Shown here piece after piece: positions 49,088 through 61,011 of a stretch of DNA of 64,000 nt. The notes beneath the pieces are model-generated. The model was not told the origin of the DNA. It ran no database searches and saw only the letters and a list, made by a program, of their open reading frames with translations. Both the position numbers and the translations under genes were made by a program. The DNA is from Nemopilema nomurai (lineage: Eukaryota; Cnidaria; Scyphozoa; Rhizostomeae; Rhizostomatidae), in assembly GCA_003864495.1 (NCBI GenBank), contig ML133487.1, positions 496,001 through 560,000 of the forward strand, read 5' to 3'. Each line of letters starts with the position of its first letter. The first letter of the stretch is position 1.

Positions 49088-52000
49088 ATGGAAGAAGTTT
49101 GGAAACAATACCAAAGCCTACTTCTCCTGCTTGGCGGAATTTGTTTGATAAAGGTAGGAAGAACGTCAATACCATCTAAAATCTACTATCATTTGATTAT
49201 TAAAAAGTGTATATCTTTCGATAGTTAATAAAGTGTATGAAAGTGTTATAGCATCGAAAGATATGTTTCATTTCTTTTTAAAGCTAACATGGTAAAATTT
49301 TGAGCAATGCAATTGTAGTTGATTCTACCAGCTGAAGTCCCCAGTTTTCATACTTCTGCTAAAGCAAGTTTTGTTGTTTCATCAAGTTCAACATGATAAA
49401 TCACAAATAACACCCAAATTGACAATAGACCAGATCATAAGCGCAGTTAGGATTCAAAGGGGAGCAGTTACGTTTTAATTTGAGTCGAGACGCGTGAAAT
49501 CTTGGCTTCAGATTTACACAGAAGGAATTGCTCATCATCAGTTGGGAGTTGCAAGAATTTTCGACACGAGTACGGCGTTGCATTTTGAAACAATCTTTGT
49601 CGACATTGTAATTTGCTTCGGAGCTGACGTCATGGTGCTTTGCCGTGACCAGCTTTAGGTCGCAAACCGCATTATGTTTCTCTAAAACTGCCCCCGCATC
49701 ACCCAAAGCACACAATAACATGGCCAAACAGGCCTTCAAATTTGACATCGTTTGCTATTGGCTGCCGCCATTGGTTTTGGGAACGCAAAGAGACATCGAA
49801 CTAAGCGGGGTATGAACAGTAGCTGTATTTGATTGACGGATCGTTAAATTCCATAATATTCGCGGTAGCAAAACTATACGAGCAACCAACAACAAATCCA
49901 ATTCAACAGCTTGCGATTATCATTTGGCAGATTGCGATTATCATTTGGCAGCTTGCGATTATCATTTGGCAGCTTGCGATTATCATTTGGCAGATTGCGA
50001 TTATCATTTGGCAGCTTGCGATTATCATTTGGCTGCCACTGACTAGAGAAATAATTGCAAAAATAGATACAACGAATAAGGCGCAACAAATCAATGTCAG
50101 TCGGGTAAAGATTTATAGATGTACCACCAAGCAACTAAAATTTATTCGTGTGTATGTCGGGCTATTACGATAAAACAGCATGTTCCCACCAGTAACTGGA
50201 ACAAAAGTCCAGCTAAAATGGAGCAGCCATCACGCTTGACATAAGTGTGATTCAGCTCAGTCCAAATAGAGCCAAAACACCTACTGACAGCAATTTTCGT
50301 ATTAAGGCAAGCGAGATCGACTTTCATCTAGGAGCTTTTGAATGCGTTTAAATTTCTGTGAAAAATCCCATTCCATGTAGACAGAAAGAGTTCATCTTTC
50401 AACTTAAACTCTTCTACAAAAAGGTGTGGAAGTAAAAGTCATTGAGTAGAAGTGATATACTTAATGTTTTCTGTCTCCTTTTGACTCGCTTACCGTGTAA
50501 TCTCTAATTCACCTTCATTTACTCGGCACTCTAGGTTGACGCAGCAGCAACAACAACTTCCATAACCCCGACTCTGGTAACCTCTTTAAGACCAACACTA
50601 TCTCCTGCGCAGCAACTGGCAAAAAGACTAATAGAAGGTTGCATATACGATATATCGAATTATCGATTTGGTGAGTTGTACTTATGTGATTGCTCAGTGT
50701 ATTACAGCGTAGGGTTATAACGTAACTCAACGTAATTTGTCCTTCTATTTCTACCTAAAGTGTTTGCAGCATGCAAAAGCACTGGTTAGGTAACGACAAT
50801 ACCCTTTCACGTTCTTTCCCTGCTTGTCAGCTTTTTTGCTAATAAAAGGCAAAGAGCTTACTATATAGAAATGACGTCAACATGCATGCTATTTCAGTAT
50901 GATTATCATTCTGACTGTTAAAAGCTGAATGCTCGCCATTTTTGCGTGACTAAATGCATTTAGCGGCATCTTAAGATACTTTAAGTAATTTGATGTACGT
51001 TAAAGAAGGTTTATTTTTACGCCCTTCTTTAATGTCTGTCAAGCCTGGTTTCTGTAGAGCCGTGATGATCGGAAGCTCGCCCGCGCAGAAGTCAAATTCA
51101 GTAACTATGCTTGTAACAGTCATTAGTTGAGTGTTGATATTCCCTCACCAAGGTTTATATCGCTATCTATTGGATGTGCAGGCATCCGAAAGGGATGTTA
51201 CCTTGCAAAACAAAACTTCCTGGACCGTGTTTACGGCCGATCGGCGACAACGCAAGGCTTAACGCCGAGCATCGGCAACTGATTCTACTTTCCCAACATT
51301 CTTCTTCAAAACGGCGGTTCCCTCGTATCGTCGAAAATGCTCCCAGCTTCCTCCTTGAAAAATGACGTCATTTTTCGTTTGCAGATCTTATCAACGCTAC
51401 GAAGTGTCATGTCCAATACACCCTTATTTGCTGGCCTCAGGTGCAAGCGGGAAAAAATATCAGCATCCAATGCCCTGAGATGTTCTTCAAGCCTGACAGT
51501 AAGTTTGAGATACCTCTACGAAGCCAATCTCATTTGGTATTGTAATGTCACTGTTGCACCTGGCTGTATGTGTTTCTGAATACAAAGATGAAACGGGTGA
51601 ATAAGTTAGCAAGCTACATTGGTAGCCACAGCTTCAAAATATAAAACAGAAAAAAATCAGGGCGGAGGGCTGGAAGGAAAGCCCTAGAGGTGGAGAGTAT
51701 GAGGGCTTTGGCAAGCTTGTCTGTTACAGAATCATTTGAGTTAGGAAGCTACAGATATGGAAAAATCTTCTGTAGATGAAAAGTAATGGACTATAAATTA
51801 TGATTGTACAAACAACATTATGACGACTGTAATTACAGGTCAACAAATGACATCTATTTGTGAAGATCATTTTAACTTTTAAAAATTGTTCTGCAGTCAA
51901 TTTACATTTACTTAGTTTCATAGAGAATAGAGACAGTGTAAGTACCCATTCATTGCATGCTTTCACCTATAAAGCCTCTTTTGCAGAAAAGGTAACGAGA

Positions 52001-55000
52001 CAATGCTATGCTAATGGGACTTGGGAGAAAGTGATTCTGAGTCAGAAGTGCAGCCCTTTGCCGCCAGACGTCGCGGAAGCCAACTTCCTCAAGCTTCTTG
52101 CCAAGTACAACATTAGCATGGTGAGTTATGGAGTAAAGCTTGCATTCCACGAAAATGTCTACGTGAAGCAGCCCTGTTCTTGGCTTATGCCAGGGCTCAG
52201 GTTGATTACAAAGGAAGTCACAATTTATCGTAGGCGTAGGTACCGGGGCACGCAAGGGGTACGTGCCCTTCTCCCCACCTTTCGACTTTTCAAACGTAAT
52301 GCCACTTCATAGCTCAATAAGATATCAAGAATGGCGTGCAGACTATAAAAAGCATAGCCCTAGTCAATACATGTCTTTAGGGTGTACAAATAAAAATTTG
52401 CAGCTTGCAGCTTGCAGATACATTTTCGTGTAGGAAGACAGCCAAGGTTCAATCTGGGAAAGGTCAAGGTTCAAAGTAGGATAGGTCAATGTCCTAGCAT
52501 AATCAATTAGGAACTCCTTACATATAAGTAAGAACAGCTCGCATTGAACAAATATTTCTTCCAAAAAACAGGTATGCATCACCCTGTTCCTTCTCATTTT
52601 TTAGCCTTTACAACAGACAACCCAAATGAATCCGCATCTGACTCGGCAAATCAAAATATTCGTAGCAATGCAGTGGATTTCACTATCGATAATGGTACCT
52701 TCATTGATGTTGCTGTTCATATTTCCGTGAGTTATTAAGATCCTTCGCACTATAACATTATGTTTCTTAAACGTCATGTTTACTTGCACTCCAGGCACTT
52801 TTCACCTGTACCAAAAAATATTGCTCCGTGACAGGAACCTGAATGATGACAAGATGAATTTACACAGATGCCTGGTGGCATCCTTCCTCATGAGTGTCGT
52901 CACATTTCTTCCTGAATACTACATGTCACTTGCAAAAAATAGCCCAGTAAGTTGCTTTCAAATTTTGGTGTCGAAAATTCGGCATTATTCACCCTAGCAC
53001 CAAGTACCATTTAATTGTACTTGCAATCTATGCAAGAAACATGTACGCAATTAGGGTTACATTTGATTATTCGATTTACGCTTTATCAAGCATTAGTAGT
53101 TCATATTATTTGACTTTAATTAGCTATGATACGCCTATTGAGAAGTTTTACCAACTGTAAATAATGGACATATGAATATATCCTGAAGACAATTTTGCAT
53201 AAAGCTTAATGCCCCACCAGGTGAACTTTAGAAGTTTTTGGAGATACAGAAACTGAGCGCAGATTTCTCAATCACTTCTTTCAAGATCAGTTTCAATGAA
53301 TCTAAAACACCTCAGTCAGCGGTAATCAGTCAATACTTAATACAGTCTGACTGTCATTTTTGGCGTATTTTACGACTCGCCGTCTTTCCGTTTTACATAA
53401 TTGTCATTCCAAAGCAAGAGCCAACCCTCGATAATATCCGAATCAATTTTTCAGAGAGCCTGCAATGCATTATGGATAATAAACAGGCTTTTCGCTGTCT
53501 GTGAAGTAACGTGGATGTTCAACGAAGGAGTCTACTTACTTAAAACCATCATGTTTGTCTTTTCTCAAAATTCATACATATGGGCGTTCTTTCTTTTCGG
53601 ATGGGGTACGTACTTTCGATTCTCTTGTCGACTCTTTCTATTACAATGCGGGATTGTTTACTGTTTATTTTTCTGAGAATTTTACGAATCCAGGATCATC
53701 AGTTTTATATGAAGAAGTTCAGTCCGACCCATTGATGCTTCTTTCATTGTTTCGCAAAACTAACGAGTACGCTTTAAATAACAAGTACTTGTATCATCAG
53801 AATGATAAATGATAATTGAAGTAATGAAGAGAAGGCTTGGCACAAAAATGTTAGGACCAATGTGGAAAGCTTCAAGCGGCCATCATTTCACATTAACTGC
53901 TTTATAACAAAGAATTTGCTCAATGGCTTTGAGCTGACTGCTTTTGTAGTGAAACTCAGATCATTCAGGAACTATTACTTCTAAAAGTTATTTACATCCT
54001 ATGTGTACATTGACGTACCTTTGATCCATACTCTTCTGCCTATTCAAGGATTTCCAGCTGTCTTGACATTGGTTGTATGGACGCCTGTAATGGTGAAGAA
54101 GATCGGGAACGTGTCAGGAAGGTTTGTACAGGAAAATCACTTTTATTACTACATAGAAATACTTGGATTACAACATAAACATTGGTGTCGATAGGCCACT
54201 GGCTTGTTTGATCTGTTCATCAATAACCCAGTTGATTTGATTACTTGGTTTTTTCACCCTTCTTAGAAAATCACTGAGTGAGATAATTTCTTTTGCAAAT
54301 TTCATCCTTTCCAAAAAGGGACTTAACGCACATCGATGATCTGCATTCTAATGTGTCAGATATATAACATTAACAATAAGGTGTAATCATAACTCACGTT
54401 CGAGAAGAGTCGTCAGGTTTAACAAATGGTAGAGGGTAGTCCAAAACAAAGCTCCTTTGAGAAGATGTCTTTCTGGTCCATCTCACAGATAGCCACAATT
54501 AGTGGCTTGCATTGTTGCTGTTAGAGGTGGACTATATTTCATTGCTTTGATGAGTAGGATGTTTCCTTTGTTCTTTAGGTGTTGGACTCACGAGGCTCAA
54601 AACAACCTGATGTTGATTCTATACGTGCCGATGACTATCATGTTGGCAGTATGTATAACAAGCTACAGATAGAAATATAGATACAAATATGAATGAATAT
54701 TTGAAAAACACAGTATCGTAAGCAAGTAAACTTCAAAAACAGAGTCTGAAATATTTAATCTTTGAGCAATTTTTAATAGTTAAACAATTTTGGTGGCTGA
54801 ATTCTTGGAAAACGGTTTTATTTGTGCTACCCCTATCCTTATTTAGTGATCATTATTGGAAGTAAAAAATGGCATTAAAACCCTTCAAGTTGTTATGCAT
54901 TTTCATGTCCGTTAAGTGTGAGTCAATGCGCTAATACATTTGAATCATTTTGTAGTTGAATCTGATCATTTTGCTATACGTTATCGGAGTGGTCATCTCG

Positions 55001-57396
55001 AAGCTGAAACAGAACCACTCAGTTGACATGCAGTCGAAGAGGTAAAGCATTGCGAAAGATTGACACTGCTTACAATCGATGTTCAGCTATTTGGCATCGT
55101 ATTTATCAAAAGTTGCAACACGGCTTCATAAATAGAGGCGCAACCCCCACTTCTTTGTGCAGGCAGGGTCTTATTGATAAAAAAAGTTGGCATGCAGCTC
55201 TCTTCCATTTCCCTGCTTCCTAGACAACCACAATGCAAAAACAATAGTAACCAAAGCCCCCAAAACCCCGCTGCGCGGGCTTAAAACCCCTTCTACGGAA
55301 AAGGAATTAACAAATTAGGCAGATTAGCCTCGGCAAAACAAGAGCCTCGCATCGAGAGCAAAAATGACGTAATGCACTTCCACGCACCGGTGCCGATCAG
55401 ATACTTAATCATGAAGCTGTTTTGTGTATCTTCATTATGAGGCTATGCCACGAAAGTGCACAAATAGCATAAAAAATCAACCAACATTCAACAAATAATC
55501 CCACTAGATTCAGGCCTCCCACAGATAAGAATAGTAGCTGAATACAGATAAATACGTAGTATACCTTTTACCTGACCTGTGTCCTAGCATCAAACCCAGT
55601 AAAGACCACTCCCGCCTCAAAGCATTCATATCCCTGCTGTATGCTGGCACCTGTTTACCCTCCAGATATGCATCGCTTTTTCTTTGTATATAATCGCAGT
55701 AATGACAATAAATTGTGCTAATTTGTTCTATTCAATTAAAGGAAGGCAGCAAAGGGAGCCATTGTGCTAATGCCGCTGCTAGGCACGATATACTTGATGA
55801 TCTTCTATGCCCCGCAAGGAGTTGTGTGGTATGACTACATGCTCGTGGTGATACAGCCAATGCAGGTTTGACCTTTTAATAGACTAACTAACTAACTAAC
55901 TAACTAGCTAGGTAACTAAATAACTAACTAACTCGGCATCACTTCTCGCCAATTATGGCGGGCCGTAGATCTCATTTTCATACCTTTCCTGGGCGCGGGA
56001 ATGGATGGGGAATTTCGATTTAATAGAAATTTAGAGAAAAAAATTGTGACAGTTATTCAGCACAATATTCATGACTACATTATGGTTACAAAAATTGATT
56101 CCTAACAAAATTATCAGAAATCAAATGTTTTAGTTCACTCAAATGTTAGGACGTGTTAAACTGAACTACACTAAAGATTACGTTTTACATTTTGCACTCT
56201 CACAATGAATAAAATATCATGAATGTGTAAAATACAAAATATTACACGATGAACATTAAACATTTGTCACAAATTTTGCGTACCCCACATTCGTTCATGT
56301 AAGATTAGACACTGGTTTAGAGTTTCATATCACAATTTTATTACAGATAGATATGACCACTTATCGAAACTAGATATTGCACGTTATATATGTAATTAAT
56401 ATTTCAGGGCATCCTGGTGTGTGTTGTGCATGTGTTCCTGAACAAAGACATACATTCTGCCATAAAAAGCAAATGGAGGAAGCTCGGGGGCCGGACATCT
56501 TTGGTTAGTGACGTCATTTTCGAATGTCGTATTTCAACGTCTTTATCTTACGGTACCATTGGTTCGACCAATTTGCTCAAAAACGAACCTTTAATCAATA
56601 GTTTACTTTTTATCGATAAGTTTACTTTTGCATCTCCTCGCCTTGCCTTTCTTCTTTCCGACATTAATTTCTTTGTTTTGATCTTTTCATTGGCTTCTTC
56701 TCCCTATTTTCTTTCCTTCCTTCTTCTGCTCCTTCGCTTACTTTTTTATTTCTCCTTCTTTTGCTCATTTCTTTCCTTTCATTGACGTGTTCATCTATCC
56801 TGCCAGTCTCTTGAAATCACTTTTCAGTATCAGTCTAAGAGTAGGTAGGCAATATCAGAATGCAACAAGCACATTTATTCACAAAAGCAATGTATCAAAC
56901 CACTTCGAGCCCTAAAAGATCAATAAATGGAAACTCACATGTGCACAGCCATCTTTCTTTAGTATTTTCTTTAAAATGCAAGCAAAAAAACATGATATTC
57001 TCTTACAATCCCCAATCAACATTTCAGTTTCACTCGACGAAATTTTTCTCTGCCCATGGTGGGACAAGGCAGTGGAGAGGCAAGCATACTTTCTATGAAA
57101 ATGGAGAGACTTTCGACCGAAAAAAGAAGCTGTCTGTTGAATCTTCGGTGGTGGGCTGGCAAAGAAAACGATCTTCGAGAGTAGTTCCTGTTGTTGTGAA
57201 CAATAATTACGAAGGAGTACAAAGCCCTGTGAGTTGGGGGGCTACTCAAGTTATTGACACAAAGGGTGCTGACGCAGTCACAGAAACCTATAACCCATCC
57301 GCTTTAGACCCAGGGAACACCATAAACTTTGCCAAGACGCATCAGATGGAAGTAATCCAAGAGAGTGGATTCGGACAGGACGCGTCGCATGCCTGA
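49088..57396 (+). CDS. Class B (secretin-type) G-protein-coupled receptor, 13 exons
   Basis: Exons in continuous frame: 49088-49153, 50535-50670, 51385-51498, 51987-52120, 52617-52726 (or from 52605), 52835-52946, 53455-53605, 54049-54121, 54579-54648, 54956-55041, 55742-55865, 56408-56503, 57028-57396; 1641 nt, 546 residues. Exon 1 gives a leucine-rich signal peptide (YQSLLLLLGGICLIK). Exons 2-4 give a hormone-receptor domain with ICWPQVQAGKNISIQCPEMF and RQCYANGTWE. TM1 ISLSIMVPSLMLLFIF, TM2 HRCLVASFLMSVVTF, TM3 with WMFNEGVYLL, TM4 FGWGFPAVLTLVVW, TM5 LNLIILLYVIGVVI, TM6 IVLMPLLGTIYLMIFY, TM7 GILVCVVHVFLN. The cytoplasmic tail is about 120 residues. Family members bind peptide hormones and signal mainly through Gs. 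Ligand unknown. The TM1-TM2 junction is the least certain. Confidence 0.9.
49401..49748 (-). CDS. Candidate small secreted eight-cysteine protein, nested antisense in a receptor intron
   Basis: An intact 115-codon single-exon ORF begins MSNLKACLAMLLCALGDAGA, a plausible signal peptide ending in a small-residue cleavage site. The remaining roughly 95 residues contain eight cysteines, ending CAYDLVYCQFGC, plus dibasic sites. Two CCAAT boxes (CCAATGGCGGC and GCCAATAGC) lie within about 40 bases upstream of the start on the same strand. It lies wholly inside intron 1 of the class B receptor, on the opposite strand. I do not recognise the fold. It could be a secreted peptide precursor or a chance ORF; expression data are absent. 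Confidence 0.45.
   Translation of the reverse strand: MSNLKACLAMLLCALGDAGAVLEKHNAVCDLKLVTAKHHDVSSEANYNVDKDCFKMQRRTRVENSCNSQLMMSNSFCVNLKPRFHASRLKLKRNCSPLNPNCAYDLVYCQFGCYL
49911..50036. repeat. 21-bp tandem repeat, six copies
   Basis: Six units of TTGCGATTATCATTTGGCAG plus C/A in the 21st position (starts 49911, 49932, 49953, 49974, 49995, 50016). It lies in intron 1 of the class B receptor and makes spurious QLAIIIW-type frames on the plus strand. Confidence 0.95.
55883..55932. repeat. ACTA microsatellite
   Basis: About ten ACTA/ACTA-like tetranucleotides, interrupted near 55907-55922, just after the TM6 exon donor of the class B receptor. Confidence 0.9.
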
Positions 57397-58608
57397 GCAA
57401 ACGTCGCATGCGACACCAAGTGTGGTACTTGAACACGACCAGGAATAAAATTTTTCCATTACTCGCTTTGTTGGATTCGACTTTTTTGGTTTCTCGATGT
57501 AGTGCGAGTTACCAACAATTCAAGCTGTTGATAGCTTTCGACTGTAGTCTCTCGGTACTTGATATAGGCTCGATAAATAAACACAGTAATATTTTCCCAA
57601 TGGGAAACGTGCTTCATAAGTACTCCGCAGAGGCAGCAAGCCTGTATCATATCACGTGTCAGCGTCTAAACCAAAGCTTTCTCTTGTGGTAATTCTTGCT
57701 CTGCCTTGAGACGTAAAGTAAGAGCATGGCAAATTTTATAGCAACCACGCGGTTATACCAAGTTTGTCTCCGTGTACTACCTTGAAGTAATCGCGTAACC
57801 TTTGACGAGACTGCGATTGTTCGACACAAAAAAGAATTAGCTCTAAATTTCAAGATTGCCTTGATAATGATACACATTTCAGTTAGCCTTATTGAGACTA
57901 ATTTCGTTCAAAGACGATTTAGAAGACGTCACATCAAAGTCTTTGGTTAATTTCTTCCGGGTATTAATAACGAACATATTAATAAAATCTGTATATTCTA
58001 AGCACTTGCATTTCTGTTTTACAAAGTGGCTTTCATTCCATACTTATTTCTTGGAAAATAGTAATCAATTTGTAGAGAACAATTTTCTTTGAAAGCAGGG
58101 TTTGTAACATGCCGCTTTAGAAGTCTTCTCCAGCTTTTTCTTAGATGTAAAAGAGCTAGTCTCCAAAGCATTTCATTTGCTACTTTTGTATATAAATTTT
58201 TTTACCTATGAAATCAACGGCTCTTTCTCTTAAGGTGTTCTTTTTCGGTCCAAGATGCCATTAAACAATGGAAAAGGGGGTAATGGCTTGCATGACATTT
58301 AACTATAATGAATATTATTTAAATCTATAGTTTTTATACAAAGAAAAGGGTCCTAAAGGGTCAAAGTTAATTTATGGATGTCCTTTGACCCTATGTTCTC
58401 TAAGTCACCTTTGATACTCCATTGATAATGAATCACAAGTGATTCCATCAAATGAGCTCCTCGAAAAGGTTATCCTCTCGGTAGTAAGGGGTCCAGTTCT
58501 GGTCTCATGCACAAAGTCTGTCGGAGATGTTGGAGAAATCGACGGATGCCATACCAGCAATAATCAGCGGTCCGTTTGCGAATTTGTTTACGCTTTTGAT
58601 GAAACATC
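57397..58608. other. Region between converging receptor genes, no gene recognised
   Basis: Likely contains both 3' UTRs: the plus-strand class B receptor ends at 57396 and the minus-strand class A receptor ends at 58609. ORFs 57408-57692 and 57892-58092 have no recognisable content. A 10-bp stem inverted repeat sits at 58357-58392. Confidence 0.45.
58357..58392. repeat. Inverted repeat with 10-bp stem
   Basis: AGGGTCAAAG (58357-58366) is mirrored by CTTTGACCCT (58383-58392) with a 16-base loop. It lies downstream of the class A receptor and could form an RNA hairpin. The AGGTCA-like half sites also resemble nuclear-receptor sites, which I cannot test. Confidence 0.7.
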
Positions 58609-59616
58609 TCATTGGCGGAAACCGGCGTTTGAGGTTGACATCGCCGAGCCTATTCTGTTTTCGCCAGCTTTCCAACAACGCACTCGCAAAAGGAGAGCTT
58701 TTAAAGACGACCTGAAGTCAGCTTTCAGTAAAATGTATAGGACAAGGTTAACGACCAGGCCAGAGAAGAAGACAGTCGTACCAATGCGGATATAAATCTT
58801 ATCTTCCTGCATCCTGTTTAGTATAAAGCGTATAACCGCGAAAACAGCATTCGGTAGCCAGGAACAAAGAAAGGAAAACACCATTGCGAAACAGAGGTAT
58901 GCGGTGCGAGCTTCCCGCCTTCGCAGGACACGACGCGACTCTCCCGATTCTTCGACGGTAAGCGAATGCAGTATTCGAGTCTGCCGACGAACTTCTCGCA
59001 ACACGATCGAATTTACAAATATCAACGAGATAAACCCTGCAAAAGCCGTTACATGCATAACCAACATCATGACGGTTGACACGACACCCTTCTCGTTGCG
59101 AGCGAGTGTGGAGACGAGGGCCACCACGACGCCGAAAAGGGCGACGCAGAGCCAAAACCCGACGACCGTTCTGTTCGCCCGTTTCCGACTCATTCGCACC
59201 GAGTACTCAAGGGGATGCATTATAGCGAGGTAACGATCAAGGGTGATGACACTGAGGCCGAGAAGGTACGCGACGACGGCGAAAACGAAGAACGACGAGC
59301 TCACCAAGAACCGCTCCGGCCTTTTGCTGTAATCGCTGTGGCTGGAAAATACGGATAGTATCAAGCCGGCTGTCGAAACGAGAAAATTTGTGCCGACATA
59401 GCTAGCAAGGAACTTATTGGCGGGCAAGTGACGAAGCCTCTTGTCCAGAATAAAGACGGCAATGATTAGGACCGAAGTGAAAATTGTCGTCGAGATAATA
59501 ATGCAGTCAATTATTGAAATCGGATTCATCGTCTTGCTTTGGTAGTTTCTGCCGTTGAATTCAAGATACGAGCGGTGAACGCATTCTGAATCCAATTTTC
59601 TGATGCAGAATTTCAA
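58609..59616 (-). CDS. Class A (rhodopsin-type) orphan GPCR, intronless
   Basis: A single uninterrupted frame of 335 residues with seven hydrophobic segments. TM3 ends in LDRYLAIMHP (DRY), TM4 has GFWLCVALF (W), TM6 has FLCSWLPN (CWxP-like), and TM7 ends in NLVLYILLK, an NPxxY variant with Leu for Pro. TM1 lacks the usual GN motif. TM2 reads VGTNFLV, so the expected Asp is Asn. No Cys precedes TM3 and none is in the second outer loop, so the conserved outer disulfide is absent. The second Met (59529) just before TM1 is a likelier start than the first. Ligand unknown. A relative lies at 62335-63276 in the same orientation, suggesting tandem duplication. Confidence 0.9.
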   Translation of the reverse strand: MKFCIRKLDSECVHRSYLEFNGRNYQSKTMNPISIIDCIIISTTIFTSVLIIAVFILDKRLRHLPANKFLASYVGTNFLVSTAGLILSVFSSHSDYSKRPERFLVSSSFFVFAVVAYLLGLSVITLDRYLAIMHPLEYSVRMSRKRANRTVVGFWLCVALFGVVVALVSTLARNEKGVVSTVMMLVMHVTAFAGFISLIFVNSIVLREVRRQTRILHSLTVEESGESRRVLRRREARTAYLCFAMVFSFLCSWLPNAVFAVIRFILNRMQEDKIYIRIGTTVFFSGLVVNLVLYILLKADFRSSLKALLLRVRCWKAGENRIGSAMSTSNAGFRQ

Positions 59617-59762
59617 GCAGCTGATTCAACATCCTGCTTCAGAAATAACAAATACTCGAGGCAAATTAAAACATGCAGGCCAAATAGAAACACCAGTTCG
59701 ATCAGCCTTGAACTCGAAGATGCCCTCCGAAGCAAACTAAACTTTGTCCAAGAAGCAAGTCT

Positions 59763-61011
59763 TTATTTCGGTTCGCACGGCTTCTGGCTTACACGAAGAC
59801 ACGGTGTCAGCACGCCAGTCACAAGGTCTTCGTGGTGAACTCTAGGATCACGAAGGTTGGCTCTAATTGAAGCAGATTAAATCACTTTGCTTTTCTTCTC
59901 CTCAGTGCCCTTTGCTGTTGTCCATTTCCGTTCATCTGCTTATAATACTGGTAGCTGATTTAATCAGGACAAAAGCCTTCAAAGTTTTCTTGTTTTCTAA
60001 AAGCTCTTTCGCCCTGCGACTCATGCGTTAGATCGTTCGCCTAAAAATATAGGAACAATTTTCTTGGTGCAAGCATATGTAACACGCCGTTTTCGCTCTG
60101 TATACGATACATTTAAAGAGGATGTTCATCGCATCGTCCTTTAGTAGAAAGGAAGCCACTTAAAAAATCATGTGTGGATGTTTAGGAAAAAGAGGGGATA
60201 ATTAACAAAAATTTGCTTGTGCTTGCTGGGTTAGGTTATAAGTAGATAAGTACAGACGATAAAAGGAAAAGGTGAAAGTAATTTTCCTGAGGTTCAACTA
60301 TTCTTTAACTTTGAACATGTTACATTCTAATCATTGAAATGATTTAAACGAATCTTTAGTTGTTATAAACATGGCGGCACTTACGAAAAATGATGCCACA
60401 TGATGCCACTGCAGCTGGTGAACCGCACTGTTGAAGGTAACGCAAGAAGCCCGAACTGAGGCAGCAAGTTAGAGATTTGCTTTTCAATGAAACCCGGCCT
60501 ATTGAACATTGCGTTACCCGTTCCAAGTAGAGACGGGGGCTGCAAGTATCGCCTGTCACGCAAGGCGCCGAAGTATGCACAGTCAAGACACAGTTCTTCA
60601 AAGCCACGAAAGTAGAGGAAAGAGAAATATGTAAAGGACGTATAGAAAGGTAACAGGGCAAAAGCAAGAAAAGGAAATGTTTTATATGATATGGACACAG
60701 CAAATGCATGATGAAGAAAGTAAAATGGTAAACGGAAAGTAAATCAGCGAAAAGGTGAAAGGAGAACGTTATAAATACAAGTAGTTGAAATGAAAGAAAG
60801 AGATTATGAATAAATGATCGAAAGAGTGAATTAATGAACGAATGATATAATATATATATACATTTGATGATGGAAATTAAATTTCGATTTGATGATCACC
60901 TGTTAGATCGAGTAAATGAAGTCTGAAAACATAAAAAGAGGCTCACACTTACCTCCTTCGCGATCAAGGCACTCTTCTACGAAACGGATGCAGCTGAGTT
61001 CGCACAAATTG
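59763..61011 (-). CDS. Unrecognised cysteine-rich protein, three-exon 3' part
   Basis: Exon 61011-60953 reads NLCELSCIRFVEECLDREG; exon 60595-60385 continues LCLDCAYFGALRDRRYLQ and later SCSGIMWHHF; exon 59862-59763 ends with LVTGVLTPCLRVSQKPCEPK and a stop. Both junctions have consensus donors (GTAAGTG) and keep the frame (phases 1 and 2). The stop codon overlaps an AATAAA, so transcripts could end right after it. The spacing of cysteines suggests an extracellular protein. The 5' exon with any signal peptide was not found upstream to 62.3 kb. Family unknown. It lies between two orphan receptors on the same strand. Confidence 0.45.

Noticed and set aside
49829..50173. 114-codon ORF with QLAIIIW repeats
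   Set aside because: Created by six 21-bp repeats in intron 1 of the class B receptor; no other coding signal.
52795..52834. Upstream extension of the TM2 exon of the class B receptor
   Set aside because: It puts the TM2 exon out of phase with the TM1 exon; kept only as an alternative acceptor.
56860..57027. 5' part of the 178-codon ORF before the last receptor exon
   Set aside because: It precedes a good splice acceptor at 57027; only 57028-57396 is in phase with the TM7 exon.
58439..59233. Plus-strand ORFs 58439-58795 and 58904-59233
   Set aside because: Antisense shadows of the class A receptor frame.
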